Positions 44,480-54,964 of a stretch of 64,000 nt of DNA are shown here, piece after piece. Within the stretch, counting starts at the first letter, position 1. The number at the start of each line of letters is the position of its first letter. The notes below the pieces were generated by a model, which worked only from the letters and a program-made list of their open reading frames with translations, searched no databases and was not told where the DNA came from. Source of the DNA: Mytilus trossulus (Eukaryota > Mollusca > Bivalvia > Mytilida > Mytilidae); contig NC_086383.1 of NCBI RefSeq assembly GCF_036588685.1, positions 51,046,448 to 51,110,447 of the forward strand, read 5' to 3'. The translations under genes were made by a program, and so were the position numbers.

Positions 44480-45550
44480 GAAATTATTAAAACTATTCAA
44501 TAATTGACAGAAGAAATTATAAAAACTATTTAATAATTGACAGTAGAAATTATCAAAACTTCAATAGTTGACAATAAAAATTATCAAAACTATGCAAAAG
44601 TCGACAATAGAAATTATTAAAACTATTCAATGATTGACAGAAGAAATTGTTTAAACTATTCAAAAGTCGACAGTGGAATTTACTTTTCAATAATTGACAG
44701 TAGAAATTATCAAATTTTAAACTTCAATAGTTGACAGTAAAAATTATTAAAACTATTCAATAGTCGACAGTAGAATTTATCAAAATTATTCAATAAATGA
44801 CAGTAGAAATGATTAAAACTAATTAATAATTTACAGTAGAAACTATCAAAATTATTCAACAATTAACAGAAGAAATTGTTTAAACTATTCAATAGTCGAC
44901 AGTGGAATTTACTTTTCAATAATTGACAGTAGAAATTATTAAAACTAGTCAATAATTGACAGTAGAAATTATCAAAAGTTCAATAGTTGACAATTTAAAA
45001 TTATTAAAACTAATTTATAATTTACAGTAGAAACTATTAAAATTATTCAATAATTTACAGAAGAAATTATTAAAACTATTCAATAGTTGACAGTAGAAAT
45101 GATTAAAATAATTTAATAGTTGACAATAGAAATTATTAAAACTATTCAATAATTTACAGTAGAAATTATCAAAATTATCCAATAATTGTCAGAAGAAATT
45201 ATTAAAACTATTCAATAATTTACAGAAGAAATTATTAAAATAATTCAATAATTGACAGCAGAAATTATTAAAACTATTCAACAGTTGACAGTAGAAATTA
45301 TTAAAATAATTTTATAGTTGACAATAGAAATTATTAAAACTTTTCAATAAATTGACAGAAAAAAATTGAAGAAATTGTTAAAACTATTCAATAGTCGACA
45401 GTAGAATTTATCAAGACTATTCAATAATTGACAGAAGAAATTATTAAAATTATTCAATAATTGTCAGATGAAATTGTTGAAACCATTCAATATTCAATAT
45501 TCAATAAATTGACAGAAAATAATATTAAAACTATTCAATAGTTGACAGTA
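44480..45550. repeat. 33-bp satellite array, about 30 units
   Basis: Head-to-tail variants of ATTGACAGTAGAAATTATTA followed by AAACTATTCAATA. Units vary in TTGACAG/TCGACAG/TTTACAG and in length. A second-order pattern is suggested where TCGACAG units recur. Confidence 0.9.
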
Positions 45551-45903
45551 GATACGATTAGGATATTGATGATATATAAATCATGAGATGTTGTATGACT
45601 TGAACAATCTTGAAATTTTGCTAATGAGACAACTACCCACCATAGGTCAAATCGAGGGTTTGTACAGTGACACTATACAAATCCTTGCTTAAATGAAGCA
45701 GATGAAACTACTTATAAGCAAGCGTTCGCCCTTCAACAATGAACACTCTAAACCGTATAAGTCGGCTGTTAAAGGCCCACACATTGAAAATATGAAAGAA
45801 TTTTAACAAGAAAACCAACGGCTTAGTTTATAACAAAACAAATCAAATAAGACAGACAGTGAGGAATCAAAAACAAGCTTTGGATTTCAAATATTTTGGC
45901 CAC

Positions 45904-45950
45904 GAGCATCACTGCAGAGACATGAATTGTCGAAATGCGCATCTGGTGCA
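45904..45950 (+). ncRNA. Type I hammerhead-ribozyme sequence, inactive core
   Basis: Stem I strands AGCATCA and TGGTGC pair. Stem II GACA/TGTC closes a 5-nt loop. CGAAA and the short stem III ATGCGCAT with cleavage-site TC follow in canonical order. The first core block reads CTGCAGA, where CTGANGA is required, so the invariant A is lost and self-cleavage is unlikely. Confidence 0.65.
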
Positions 45951-46135
45951 GGAAAATTGGTACCGTTATTATTTGAACTAGAGGCTCATAACTTCGGACA
46001 GACACATACAGGATATTGCGGGTTTCAACATGATTTTGATCACTGAACCCTCCTTTACCCGAGACAGTGGTGTAACAATACAACATGAGAACATAATTAG
46101 GGTAAAAATCAGTAGCAATTTGCTTAACCTGACTG

Positions 46136-46700
46136 AATGATCGGTCCGAAGTACAAAATAATAGAAATAAAGCGAAATAAGAGTACTTGCAGTTACTGGA
46201 GACTAACTACAACCCAACTACAACTAAGTTATCCAGAATGTTTTAATCATGTTGCTCTTCCCGAATTCAAGTATTCATAGATCCCTAGAATTTTGACTTT
46301 TGTCTTAAATGGTCGTTTATTTTTTTTCATTTTTCAAGTTTTATATTTTCATTTTTTAAGTTTTAAGTTTTCATTTTCCTTACATTCATATTCATATCTT
46401 ATCTGCATGATGTATTTATGATGTAAATAATCGGTCCGAGGCAAAAAATAATAACAAAGCAGCAAAAATAGAGTACTTACTGTAGGCTAGTTCAAAGCTA
46501 ATTACAACCAAATTATCAAGTATGTCTTCGTCGTATTGATTTTCACGTCAACAAATTTTCATAGATCCCTGAAATTTGAATTTTTATCTGAATTGATCAA
46601 ATTTTAATTTATTTAATTTTTAAGTTTCACATTTTCATTTTCCTTTATTCATACTATGTATAACTTATCTGTATGTTGTGTTTTGTTACGTAATCTGAAA
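46136..46700. repeat. Two tandem copies of a 0.3-kb block
   Basis: Both copies start AATCGGTCCGA-type text (ATCGGTCCGAAGTACAAAAT and ATCGGTCCGAGGCAAAAAAT) and contain CATAGATCCCT and TTTTCATTTTCCTT. No gene. Confidence 0.65.
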
Positions 46701-47499
46701 TCAGAGGTAGTAAACTTGTCGAGGAGATTAACCTATTTTATTTAATATTGATACACAAAATAGATGTGATCAGGATGATAAGTTTTTTTTAATATTGATA
46801 CATCAAATAGATCTGATCAGGGGCCGGTAACAAGAAGCATTCGTATGTCTTACGAACGTATAAAGCGTCTTAAGATTTAAGAATGTAACAAGACCCTACC
46901 TCAGACCTATCTTAGAATGATTGACAGCCCTTAGTGTTTTGAAAAAGTGCATGGTTTAAGAACGATTCTTACATCTACCTTAATGTATTCTTACTAAATC
47001 CGGTAACACAAAATCAATCTTAAATTTTGGTCAGTTATTAAGAGTTCTTAAAACAAACTTAGCAACTTAGGGGTGTACCAAGAACATTAGCTTCACTTGA
47101 CATTTTTTGTAAGAGTGGTCCCGACTACTCTTAGCTACACATACATTCACTTGTTGATATTAGAACAAGTTGCTTTAAAAAGTTAATACGTCCACCTTAG
47201 AACTTTTTTTATTCTAATTATTAATTCATCTGAATAGGAAATTATATATCAGTGTTTTATTGGCCATGTATGTGGAGGATGGTAGTTTCTTTTTTTTTGT
47301 AAATCATTACAATTTTGGCTTGTTGAGAGAAGTGTTAAATATAAAGCAAGGAGAAATTTGTGACCTTTTTCGATTTTAAACCAAGAGTTCCAAATGGTGA
47401 AGTTTAAATCATCACTTCTTAAATTTTACGGAAGCCATAATGAGTTGGTTGACCAATTATTTACCGACTTTGTAATATAATAATCAACACGATGGGCGC

Positions 47500-47884
47500 A
47501 ACACGTGGAGCAGGATTTGCTTACCCTTCCAAATCATCTAAAATCATCTTCAGTTTTTAGTGGGTTGGGTGTTGTTTTTGTATATCTGTTTTGTTTTTTA
47601 TTTACATTTTTGCCTATTGTGTCTTTTTTGTTTTCGCATCGTAATCAATATCATGGCATTCGACAAGACTGTCATACAAGTAAGAGGTTCAGCTCTTTAA
47701 ACCAGGTTCAATCCATCATTTTTTTACACGTTGAAAATGCCTGTAACAAGTCAGGAATATGATAAGTGTCGTCCATTCGTTTGATGTGTTTAATCATTTG
47801 ATTTTTCCATTTGGTTAATGACTTGATTTCCGTTTTGAATTTTCCTCGGAGTTGAGTATTTTTGTGATTTAATTTTTTGTAAGA
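47500..47884 (+). repeat. Repeat B tail followed by repeat D
   Basis: 47500-47600 is a decayed repeat B tail (GTGGAGCAGGATTTGCTTAC). 47640-47884 (repeat D: TGCCTGTAACAAGTCAGGAA, TTTCCGTTTTGAATTTTCCT) recurs at 54645-54860. Repeat D directly precedes the RT remnant. Confidence 0.6.
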
Positions 47885-48998
47885 TGGCTATTCCGTTAAC
47901 ATTTTGGATATAGTTTCTAAAACTGTTCGTAAAAACCGTTCTCACGGTCGTAGAACAAATCGCAATCAAAGAAAATTTCGGGCCAATCATACCAATATTT
48001 CGGGAAAAAATTCACACACCTAATTAAATGGGCATTCAAAAAATCAGAATGTGAATATATATGTTCAAACTCTTTTAGGTCATTTTTTAGTAGCAATAAA
48101 CAAAAAAAACTATGTTAATTGGACATGCTTTGATACTACATATGCCCTTGAATTTTTACTAGATAACATTTTTGTTCGCTTTGGGGATTCCGTATATCGT
48201 CAGATTATCGGAATTCCAATGGGGACTAACTGTGCACCACTTATTGCGGACCTCTTTTTGTATTGTTATGAGTTACAATTAATGACAAAAATAAGCAAAG
48301 ACCCATCAAAACAACATCTGATAAACAAATTTAATAATACTTTTAGATATTTGGATGATATATTGGCTCTCAATAATGACGACTTCAGTATGTATATTAA
48401 AGAAATTTATCCTGCTGAACTTACTTTAAATAAAGCTAATACTAATAATGACCACTGCCCTTTCCTGGATCTTGATATCTATTTCACTAACGGAAAGCTG
48501 GATAATAAAATTTATGATAAAAGGGATGATTTTTCATTTCCTATCGTTGATTATCCGTTTTTAGATGGTGACGTTCCCTTGTCACCATCTTACGGTGTTT
48601 ATATATCTCAACTTGTACGATTCGCTCGTGTTTGTAACACTGTTTTAGATTTTAACTAGAGAAATTTATATATTACTGAAAAATTATTATACCAGGGTTT
48701 TCGATATCACAAACTAGTCAAAACATTTACTAAATTTTATCATCGGTATAAAGACATCATTCGTTAATATAGCTCAACATGCAGACTTTTTATACGTTCA
48801 GGTATTTCACATCCATTTTTTTATGGAAATATTCTGTATAAAGCACAAAGGTGTCAGTATTCACCTCAGAAACTTACAAAACCTTTAAATAGACTGATTA
48901 AGAAGGGATATAATTACGATACTGTTGTCAAGTCATTAAAGATTGCATATTTTGGCGTTAATATTGAGTCACTGATAAGGTCTTTGCGTCGGAACTAA
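47885..48998 (+). pseudogene. Penelope-like reverse transcriptase, plus copy (5' part deleted)
   Basis: 47885-47980 matches the linker between endonuclease and RT of the minus copy (VNILDIVSKTVRKNRSHGRR). It then jumps to the RT middle at about 47990, skipping about 1.1 kb present in the minus copy. The frame 48051-48659 carries YRQIIGIPMGTNCAPLIADL and the catalytic RYLDDILALNN near 48345-48375. After a TAG at 48657 the same frame continues with HKLVKTFTKFYHRYKDIIR, another stop, and SGISHPFFYGNILYKAQRC, to 48998. Both stops replace residues expected in the family. The motif spacing and no C-terminal GIY-YIG fit the Naiad branch. Confidence 0.82.
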
Positions 48999-49050
48999 AG
49001 ACATTTATTCTAAAAACAGTTGTTGGCATGACACGGGTTATGTTCTTCTC

Positions 49051-49116
49051 ATAAATGTTATGATGGTATGATACTAAACCCCAAACGGGAAGGATTGTGC
49101 CTGATGTTCATATGAT
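49051..49116 (+). promoter_or_regulatory. Candidate SECIS element (form 2) in the Penelope 3' tail
   Basis: ATGA (49060-49063) and TGAT (49102-49105) can form the non-Watson-Crick quartet. The intervening helix pairs 49065-49075 with 49091-49101 (11 positions, one A/G mismatch). An unpaired AAA follows at 49076-49078. A mini-stem CCC/GGG closes AAAC (49080-49089). Quartet-to-AAA distance of about 12 nt, the AAA bulge and the extra apical stem are the defining features of a form-2 SECIS. Outer TCAT/ATGA pairing could extend helix I. It lies 60 bp past the RT frame, where a SECIS should be. Confidence 0.6.
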
Positions 49117-49119
49117 GAA

Positions 49120-49620
49120 ATCATAATCTTTCAGTCAGTTTAATTGAAGTCTGGAGCTGGCATGTCAGTTAACTGCTAGTAGTCTGTTGTTATTTATGTA
49201 TTATTGTCATTTTGTTTATTTTCTTTGGTTACATCTTCTGACATCAGACTCGGACTTCTCTTGAACTGAATTTGAATGTGCGTATTGATATGCGTTTATT
49301 TTTCTACATTGGTTAGAGGTATAGGGGGAGGGTTGAGATCTCACAAACATGTTTAACCCCGCTGCATTTTTGCGCCTGTCCCAAGTCAGGAGCCTCTGGC
49401 CTTTGTTAGTCTTGTATTATTTTTATTTTAGTTTCTTGTGTACAATTTGGAAATAAGTATGGCGTTCATTATCACTGAACTAGTATATATTTGTTTAGGG
49501 GCCAGCTGAAGGACGCCTCCGGGTGCGGGAATTTCTCGCTACATTGAAGACCTGTTGGTTTTTTTATTTGGTCGGGTTGTTGTCTCTTTGACACATTCCC
49601 CATTTCCATTCTCAATTTTA
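49120..49620 (+). repeat. Repeat C as the 3' tail of the plus Penelope copy
   Basis: Continues directly from the RT remnant: GGAGCTGGCATGTCAGTTAA, GACATCAGACTCGGACTTCT, CCAAGTCAGGAGCCTCTGGC, CTACATTGAAGACCTG, then GGTCGGGTTGTTGTCTCTTT and CATTCTCAATTTT at the end. This is the reference copy that identifies the other repeat C pieces. Confidence 0.75.
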
Positions 49621-49664
49621 TTTTGAAATGTGAAAAAAATATTTTTTAACGTGAAAAAATATAA

Positions 49665-49745
49665 GAAGATGTGGTATGAGTGCTAATGAGACAACTCTCC
49701 ATCCAAATTACAAATTATAAAAGTAAACCATTCTAGTAGTGATTT
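49665..49745. repeat. Repeat A fragment
   Basis: AAGAAGATGTGGTATGAGTG to AAAGTAAACCATT. Only the first 80 bp remain. Confidence 0.75.
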
Positions 49746-50761
49746 GTATGAAAGGAACGGTAGGATGGAAAAATAAGCCTACGTCATTTGAGACTCGTCA
49801 TGTATACTCGATTCAAATCCTACCATTGGCTTGGTGAATAAAAGGGCCCTCAAAAGGATTCTCCTGAGACAATCATATTTTTATTAAAATAATGATGTTC
49901 TATAAGCAGTTAAAATAATTTCATGTTTGAAGCGGTGCACATTTCTTAATTCAATTGAACTTTTATCAAAAAAAGGTCCGGAAGAACAATCATGGTGGTC
50001 TGCGGCCAGAATTGTTTTCCTCATGTTAAATGGATAGTTGATTGTTATGCGCATTTAATCGTTCATTAAATCGTTTCTTAGATTCATTTAAGGTGATTCT
50101 AATTTCTTTGCGAGGAACCAAAAACGGAGACATCAGAAAATTATTAAGAACTCGTAACTTGAAAACTATTACGATGCAACTTAAGGGAGAAATAAGAGCG
50201 GACGACCTGAGGGAGCTTTGATTTACACTCTTTGAGTGATCTTATAATTATCTTATATTCCCCTTAACTCAATACTTACGACCTCTCTAAATAAAATTTC
50301 TTGTTACCGACCCCAGGTTGATAAGTATTGCACAGCTACCAATATTTTAAAAATTGAGAAAGGAAATGGGGAATATATCAAAGCGACAACTTCCGCTGGC
50401 CCCTTTAAAAGAGTGTATACTAGTTCAGTGATAATGGACGTCATACTAATCTCCGAATTATACAAAAGAAACTCAAATTATTCATACAAGTCTAACAAAG
50501 GCCAGAGGCTCCTGCATGACTTGGAACAGGCGCAAAATTGCTTTATGAAATCTTAACCCGCTCCCTATACCTCTAGCCAATGTAGAAAAGTACACGCGTA
50601 ACAATACAAACATTAACATTCATTTCAAGAGAAGTCCGAGTCCGATGTCAGAAGATATAACAAAGGAAAATAAACAAAATGACAATAATACATTAATAAC
50701 AACAGACTACTAGCAGTTAACTGACATGCCAGCTCCAGACCCCAATTAAACTGTTATTAAA

Positions 50762-51531
50762 TGTTCCAGACCATATGAGTATTTGGACCGTACGCGTACG
50801 GTCCGGACCGTATACGTAAACTCATACGGTCCGACCATACGCGTACGGTCGGACCGTATGAGAATACGCGTACGGTCCAGTACGAGCTGACTATACATGT
50901 TATTTGATCATATTGGTTAAATTGAAACAATCTTTATTTTTAGTTTTTCAAATTGTTATTGATAATGTATTACAATTAGATAGATAAAATGAACAAACCA
51001 ACAATTGAAATTAAATATTTGTTTAATCGTATATCTGAATCCAATTTTGGTACTTTCGCCCAAGGTGACACAATTCAAGTAACGTAATATTTTTAGCATT
51101 TTCATGTATGCAGTTCATGCATGTTCTTTTGCATTTGCATTTTTTGATAAAATTGCTAAATATCCAAAAACAGTTGAACTCCCACTTTATGTTTACTTCC
51201 GATATATTCAATTTCAGCCTTCATAATGCAATTAATGTATTACTGATCGACATGCTTTACAAGAGATTAACATATTTAATTAGCGTGAATTAAAAAAAGT
51301 TAAAATATGAAGTTTGTGTTTCAATTACAATTGAACTTTTTTTTATATTAATTTGATAGTTAAATTATGTTGATCTGCTATATGCATTTGTATCTAATAA
51401 ATTTGACCAACTTTTTAAAAAATATTAGTCAGACCGTACGCGTACAATCCGACCGTATAAGTATTTTGAAAAAGTACGCATACGGTCCAGACGGTACGCG
51501 TACGGTCCAAATACTAATACGGTCTGGAACA
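50762..51531. mobile_element. Element with CG-rich palindromic ends (770 bp)
   Basis: Ends TGTTCCAGACC and GGTCTGGAACA. Each arm (about 100-120 bp) repeats GACCGTACGCGTACGGTC-type self-complementary units several times. The 530-bp middle is AT-rich with no gene. No clear target duplication is seen, since the left flank is tail and the right flank RT, so its arrival coincided with a deletion or rearrangement. Confidence 0.7.
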
Positions 51532-53690
51532 TATATACTGAAGTCGTCATTATTGAGAGCCAATATATCATCCAAATATCTAAAAGTATTGTCAAATATC
51601 TATATCAAATATTGTTTCGATGGGTCTTTGCTAATTTAAGTCATAAATTGTAACTCATTACAATACAAAAACAGGTCCGCAATAAGTGGTGCACAGTTAG
51701 TCTCCATTAGAATTCCAATAACTTGACGATATACGGAATCTTCAAAACGAACACAAATGTTATCAAGTAAAAAATTCAAGCACAAATATAATAATAAAGC
51801 ATGTCCAATTAACATAGCTCTTTTGTTTATTGCTACTAAAAATGACATATAAGAGTTAGAACATATGTGCTTGCATTCAGACTTTTTAAATTCCCAGTTT
51901 ATAAGGCATGTGAATTTTTTCTCAATGAGAATATGAGGCAAAGTGGTATATTGGGTAGAAAAATCAAAACAGATTTAAAATCACCAACATGTGCATCAAG
52001 TACTTCTAAGGAGTTTTTGACACTCCAAAAGTAATTTATTCCACTATTTTTAGGGCCTTATTTGAACAAATTTTATTGTACAAAGTATACTAGTAAGTAG
52101 AATAGACAATTTAGTAGTGGAACAATGGCTTGAAATAAATCTATATTTGTAAGGTTGTTTGTGTAGCTTTGGAAGCCAGTACATAGTTGGGACTTGCATT
52201 GTAGTTTGTTCTGCTTGTAAAGAAGTAGCTAAAAGTTTGCTTTTGTTACAGATGTGGTTTTCTGAAAATGAAGTCAGTTTGAATGTTGGTGAATTTGTGA
52301 TTTCCTTTTGCAGAACCTCAATATAATATTTGCGTCAAACTATAATGATATTATTAGCAGCTTTATCAGCCGGGATAAAAACAAATTCCTTGGCTAGTCC
52401 TTTTAGTTTATGTTTGATACGCGAAATAGGATTTTTATGGTTGTTGTTAAGAGTAAAAATTCGCCTTCACCGTTCTAAAAATGTTGACACCGTCTAAATA
52501 ATCATGTTAGTTGGGTCAAAGCATGACAACTTATAGTATACGAATATCAACTATCTTCATTACGGAATTAAAAAAAAACAGTCCAAAGGTTGTTGTCAGC
52601 TTTTTCCCGTTTTTCCCATTTCAATCAGTAAGTACGGAGTAGGTCGTGGATGATATAACGGCACTCATTCCAATAAATAATTGACGATATTTAGGTCCTT
52701 TACTGGGGAATGGTTTTAACTCTCGGTCGCAAACGAAGTTAAGATCTACTGTTATGACATAGGTAATGGGGCCATACGTATATTCGAAATTACTGCAAAT
52801 ACATGACAGGTGTATCTTTGGCTTTAATTATTCACATATTTCCGGGTAGATTTCTTGTAAATATAACAAATAAGAGGGATTTCAGTATTATCAAAATATC
52901 CAGGAATTTGGTCTTTAACAGAATGGTCGTTTAAAAACCGGCAATATTGACAAAATATAAACCTTTATTGACAAACTTTATTTTAATAAAATGTTTAGTA
53001 TGATCTTCATGATATATATTTGGAAACAGTTTAGAATAACAATATTATATGCCATTATAATTTGAACGATTTCATACTAAGGACTGCACTATGAAATTGT
53101 GTTGCAATCCTGTAAATTGGTCGGAAATTTTCTATGATTGCGATTTTTTCTACGTCCATGAGAACGATTTTTACGAACAGTTTTAGAAATTATATCCAAA
53201 ATGTTAACATAATCGGTTCTTGATATATTACCATTCCCATGATATTATCATTAAGACCAAGAGGGTAGACTGTCTGTAATTTTTTAATCCAAATTAGTTC
53301 AATTATTTTCCTTGATCGTACAAACTTTGAATGAGATTCACCAGGCTGCTCATTTGCTACTTCTAAAAGTTGAACTGTATATTAAGATGTTAATAAATGA
53401 TACTTTTGAATTGATTTGGTATTTTAAAACAATATAGGTGTTCTTGCGTGCGTTTAGCTAAATATCGTCCAGTTCCACCTACGTACTGAATACCGCATCC
53501 CGGTTTGTTTCATGTGAGTAAATAAATAATATAATAAATACTGTTTGTTTCTCAAGTTATCAGTTTCAAAATTTAAAGAAAATGTGTATGTTATTTTTCT
53601 TGAACAGCCGACGAACATTTCACGGTATTGTTCCTGTTTTTCAAAGAGCAAATGCGTTTTGTATTGTTTAGTGCCATCGAAATACTATCA
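51532..53690 (-). pseudogene. Permuted Penelope-like (Naiad-type) GIY-YIG endonuclease plus reverse transcriptase
   Basis: Endonuclease first: YYIIYLLT, then CGIQYVGGTGRYLAKRTQEH (53437-53496, GIY-YIG core) and IIELIWIKKLQTVYPLGLND (near 53270). A basic linker, RKNRSHGRRKNRNHRK (near 53130), follows. Then the RT: GLAKEFVFIPADKAANNIII (near 52370), VPTMYWLPKLHKQPYKYRFI (near 52190), GILMETNCAPLIADLFLY, and a YLDD site near 51565-51580. The GIY-YIG domain upstream of RT is the order described for Naiad elements. TGA codons stand at 53552-53554, 53510-53512 and 52335-52337 where Cys is expected. Frameshifts and TAA/TAG stops show that this copy is dead. It encoded self-propagation by target-primed reverse transcription. 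Confidence 0.78.
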
Positions 53691-54644
53691 AGTTCTTTAC
53701 ATTGAGGTTTTATGCTTCCCCGCCTCCATGTTGAAGACCTCACTGTGTCTTTTGGACAATTGCACTAATTTAACCTTAAATTACCTAGTGACAAATTATT
53801 TGTTCATCGTCAGTTTATCTGTCTTTTACAGGACACTTGTACTTATTTAACCTTCGGCCATGTCCACTATCAATATTGATATTGACCTGGTGATAAAATA
53901 TTTGTTTATGTCCACTACTTAGGTATGATATACATTTATCAACATCAAGACAACCGCTTAACTATTTCGTTAATACAATCATCGAGAGGTTTTATGAAAA
54001 GCAGGTAAATTTAAAATTTGTTGTAATGTCTTTGGTTTGTCACCGAATTGTTTTTGTATATTGTTTTTAAATATTTTATAAAGAATTATCTAATATCTTA
54101 ATAGATCGGTAAATTCTATTTTAAAAGACAGAAAAAAAATCTTTCTATATTGAAGTATAGATTCTGGGTCCTGACGTTGTTTATCATCTCGATAACGTGT
54201 TATAATATTCTTTTAGTTTCATTTATGAATATTACTTTAACTGTTTATTCTGTTTTTTATGATGTACATTTTGCATGTCTCTGTACGTGTACACCCTGTC
54301 ATTGTGTTATTGTGTAATTGTAAATTTATGTATTTTTGTTTTTCGTTTTTGCTAGTTTGCTTTGTCTGTGTGCCTTTCTGTGTTTCCTTGATGCATATGG
54401 CGTGTGCTTATGAAACCCGTTATTGTGCTATTGAAAATTCTTGTTTTCTTGTTTTTCATTTTTAATGATGTGCTTTGTCTGAGTACTTTTTGGGGGTTTG
54501 TTTTTGCATGTTTGTTTGTTTGTTTGTGTGATTGTTGTGGTTGCAGTGCAGAGTTGATTGCTATATTCCGTGTTTTGTCATTACGACATTATTGCCTTAT
54601 GCGTCTGTTTTTGTTAACACTGCTGTCAATATAATGAAATGTTA
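53691..54644. other. No gene seen
   Basis: AT-rich sequence with T/G-rich stretches (TTTGTTTGTTTGTTTGTG near 54510). Open frames of up to 100 codons have low-complexity, hydrophobic translations and no recognised domain. It is probably untranslated Penelope or other retroelement sequence. Confidence 0.4.
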
Positions 54645-54860
54645 TGCGACTGTCATGCAAGTGATAGGTTAAGCTAGCTATATAACACGGTTTAATTCAC
54701 CGTTTTCTACATCACAAAATGCCTGTACTAAGTCAAGAATATGAGAGTAGTTATCCATTCGCTTAATGTGTTTGAGCTTTTGATTTTGCCATTTTAGTAC
54801 GGACTTTCCGTTTTGAATTTTCCTCGGCGTTTGGTATTTTAGTTTTTATCTGATTTAACT
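54645..54860 (+). repeat. Repeat D, second copy
   Basis: Matches 47640-47884: GACTGTCATGCAAGTGATAG, AAATGCCTGTACTAAGTCAA, CTTTCCGTTTTGAATTTTCC. I recognise it as a common mussel repeat, probably a retroelement terminus. Confidence 0.65.
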
Positions 54861-54964
54861 AAAGTACGTACTACCTTTAAGAAACTAAAGTGAGGAATAC
54901 TAAAAGACCGGTAAATAATCAATCGAAACGAAAAGTTATCAAAAGTACCAGGATTATAATTTTA

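Larger units (their letters stand above)
46818..50318. mobile_element. Terminal-inverted-repeat element carrying nested insertions (3.5 kb)
   Basis: The left end GGGGCCGGTAACAAGAA and right end TTCTTGTTACCGACCCC are complementary with one mismatch. The flanks suggest the site GATCAGG/TTGATAAG, with a 3-bp AGG duplication possible. Internal ends are rich in TCTTAAG-type text. The plus-strand Penelope copy and a repeat A copy lie inside. The superfamily is uncertain (a PIF/Harbinger-like 3-bp site is one option). Confidence 0.5.
50345..53690 (-). mobile_element. Penelope-like element, minus copy, with a nested element
   Basis: In minus orientation: endonuclease remnant (about 53690-53225), linker, RT (about 53200-51532), a foreign palindromic element (50762-51531), and a repeat C tail (50761-50345). 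About 0.7 kb of RT end and tail, including the SECIS position, is missing at the foreign element. Together with the plus copy it forms a tail-to-tail pair. Confidence 0.75.

Noticed and set aside
48657-48780. Stops in the plus RT as further selenocysteine codons
   Set aside because: They are TAG and TAA, not TGA, and replace non-Cys residues. These are ordinary pseudogene mutations.
53545-53850. 101-codon plus-strand frame
   Set aside because: It lies opposite the endonuclease remnant and is hydrophobic low-complexity sequence.
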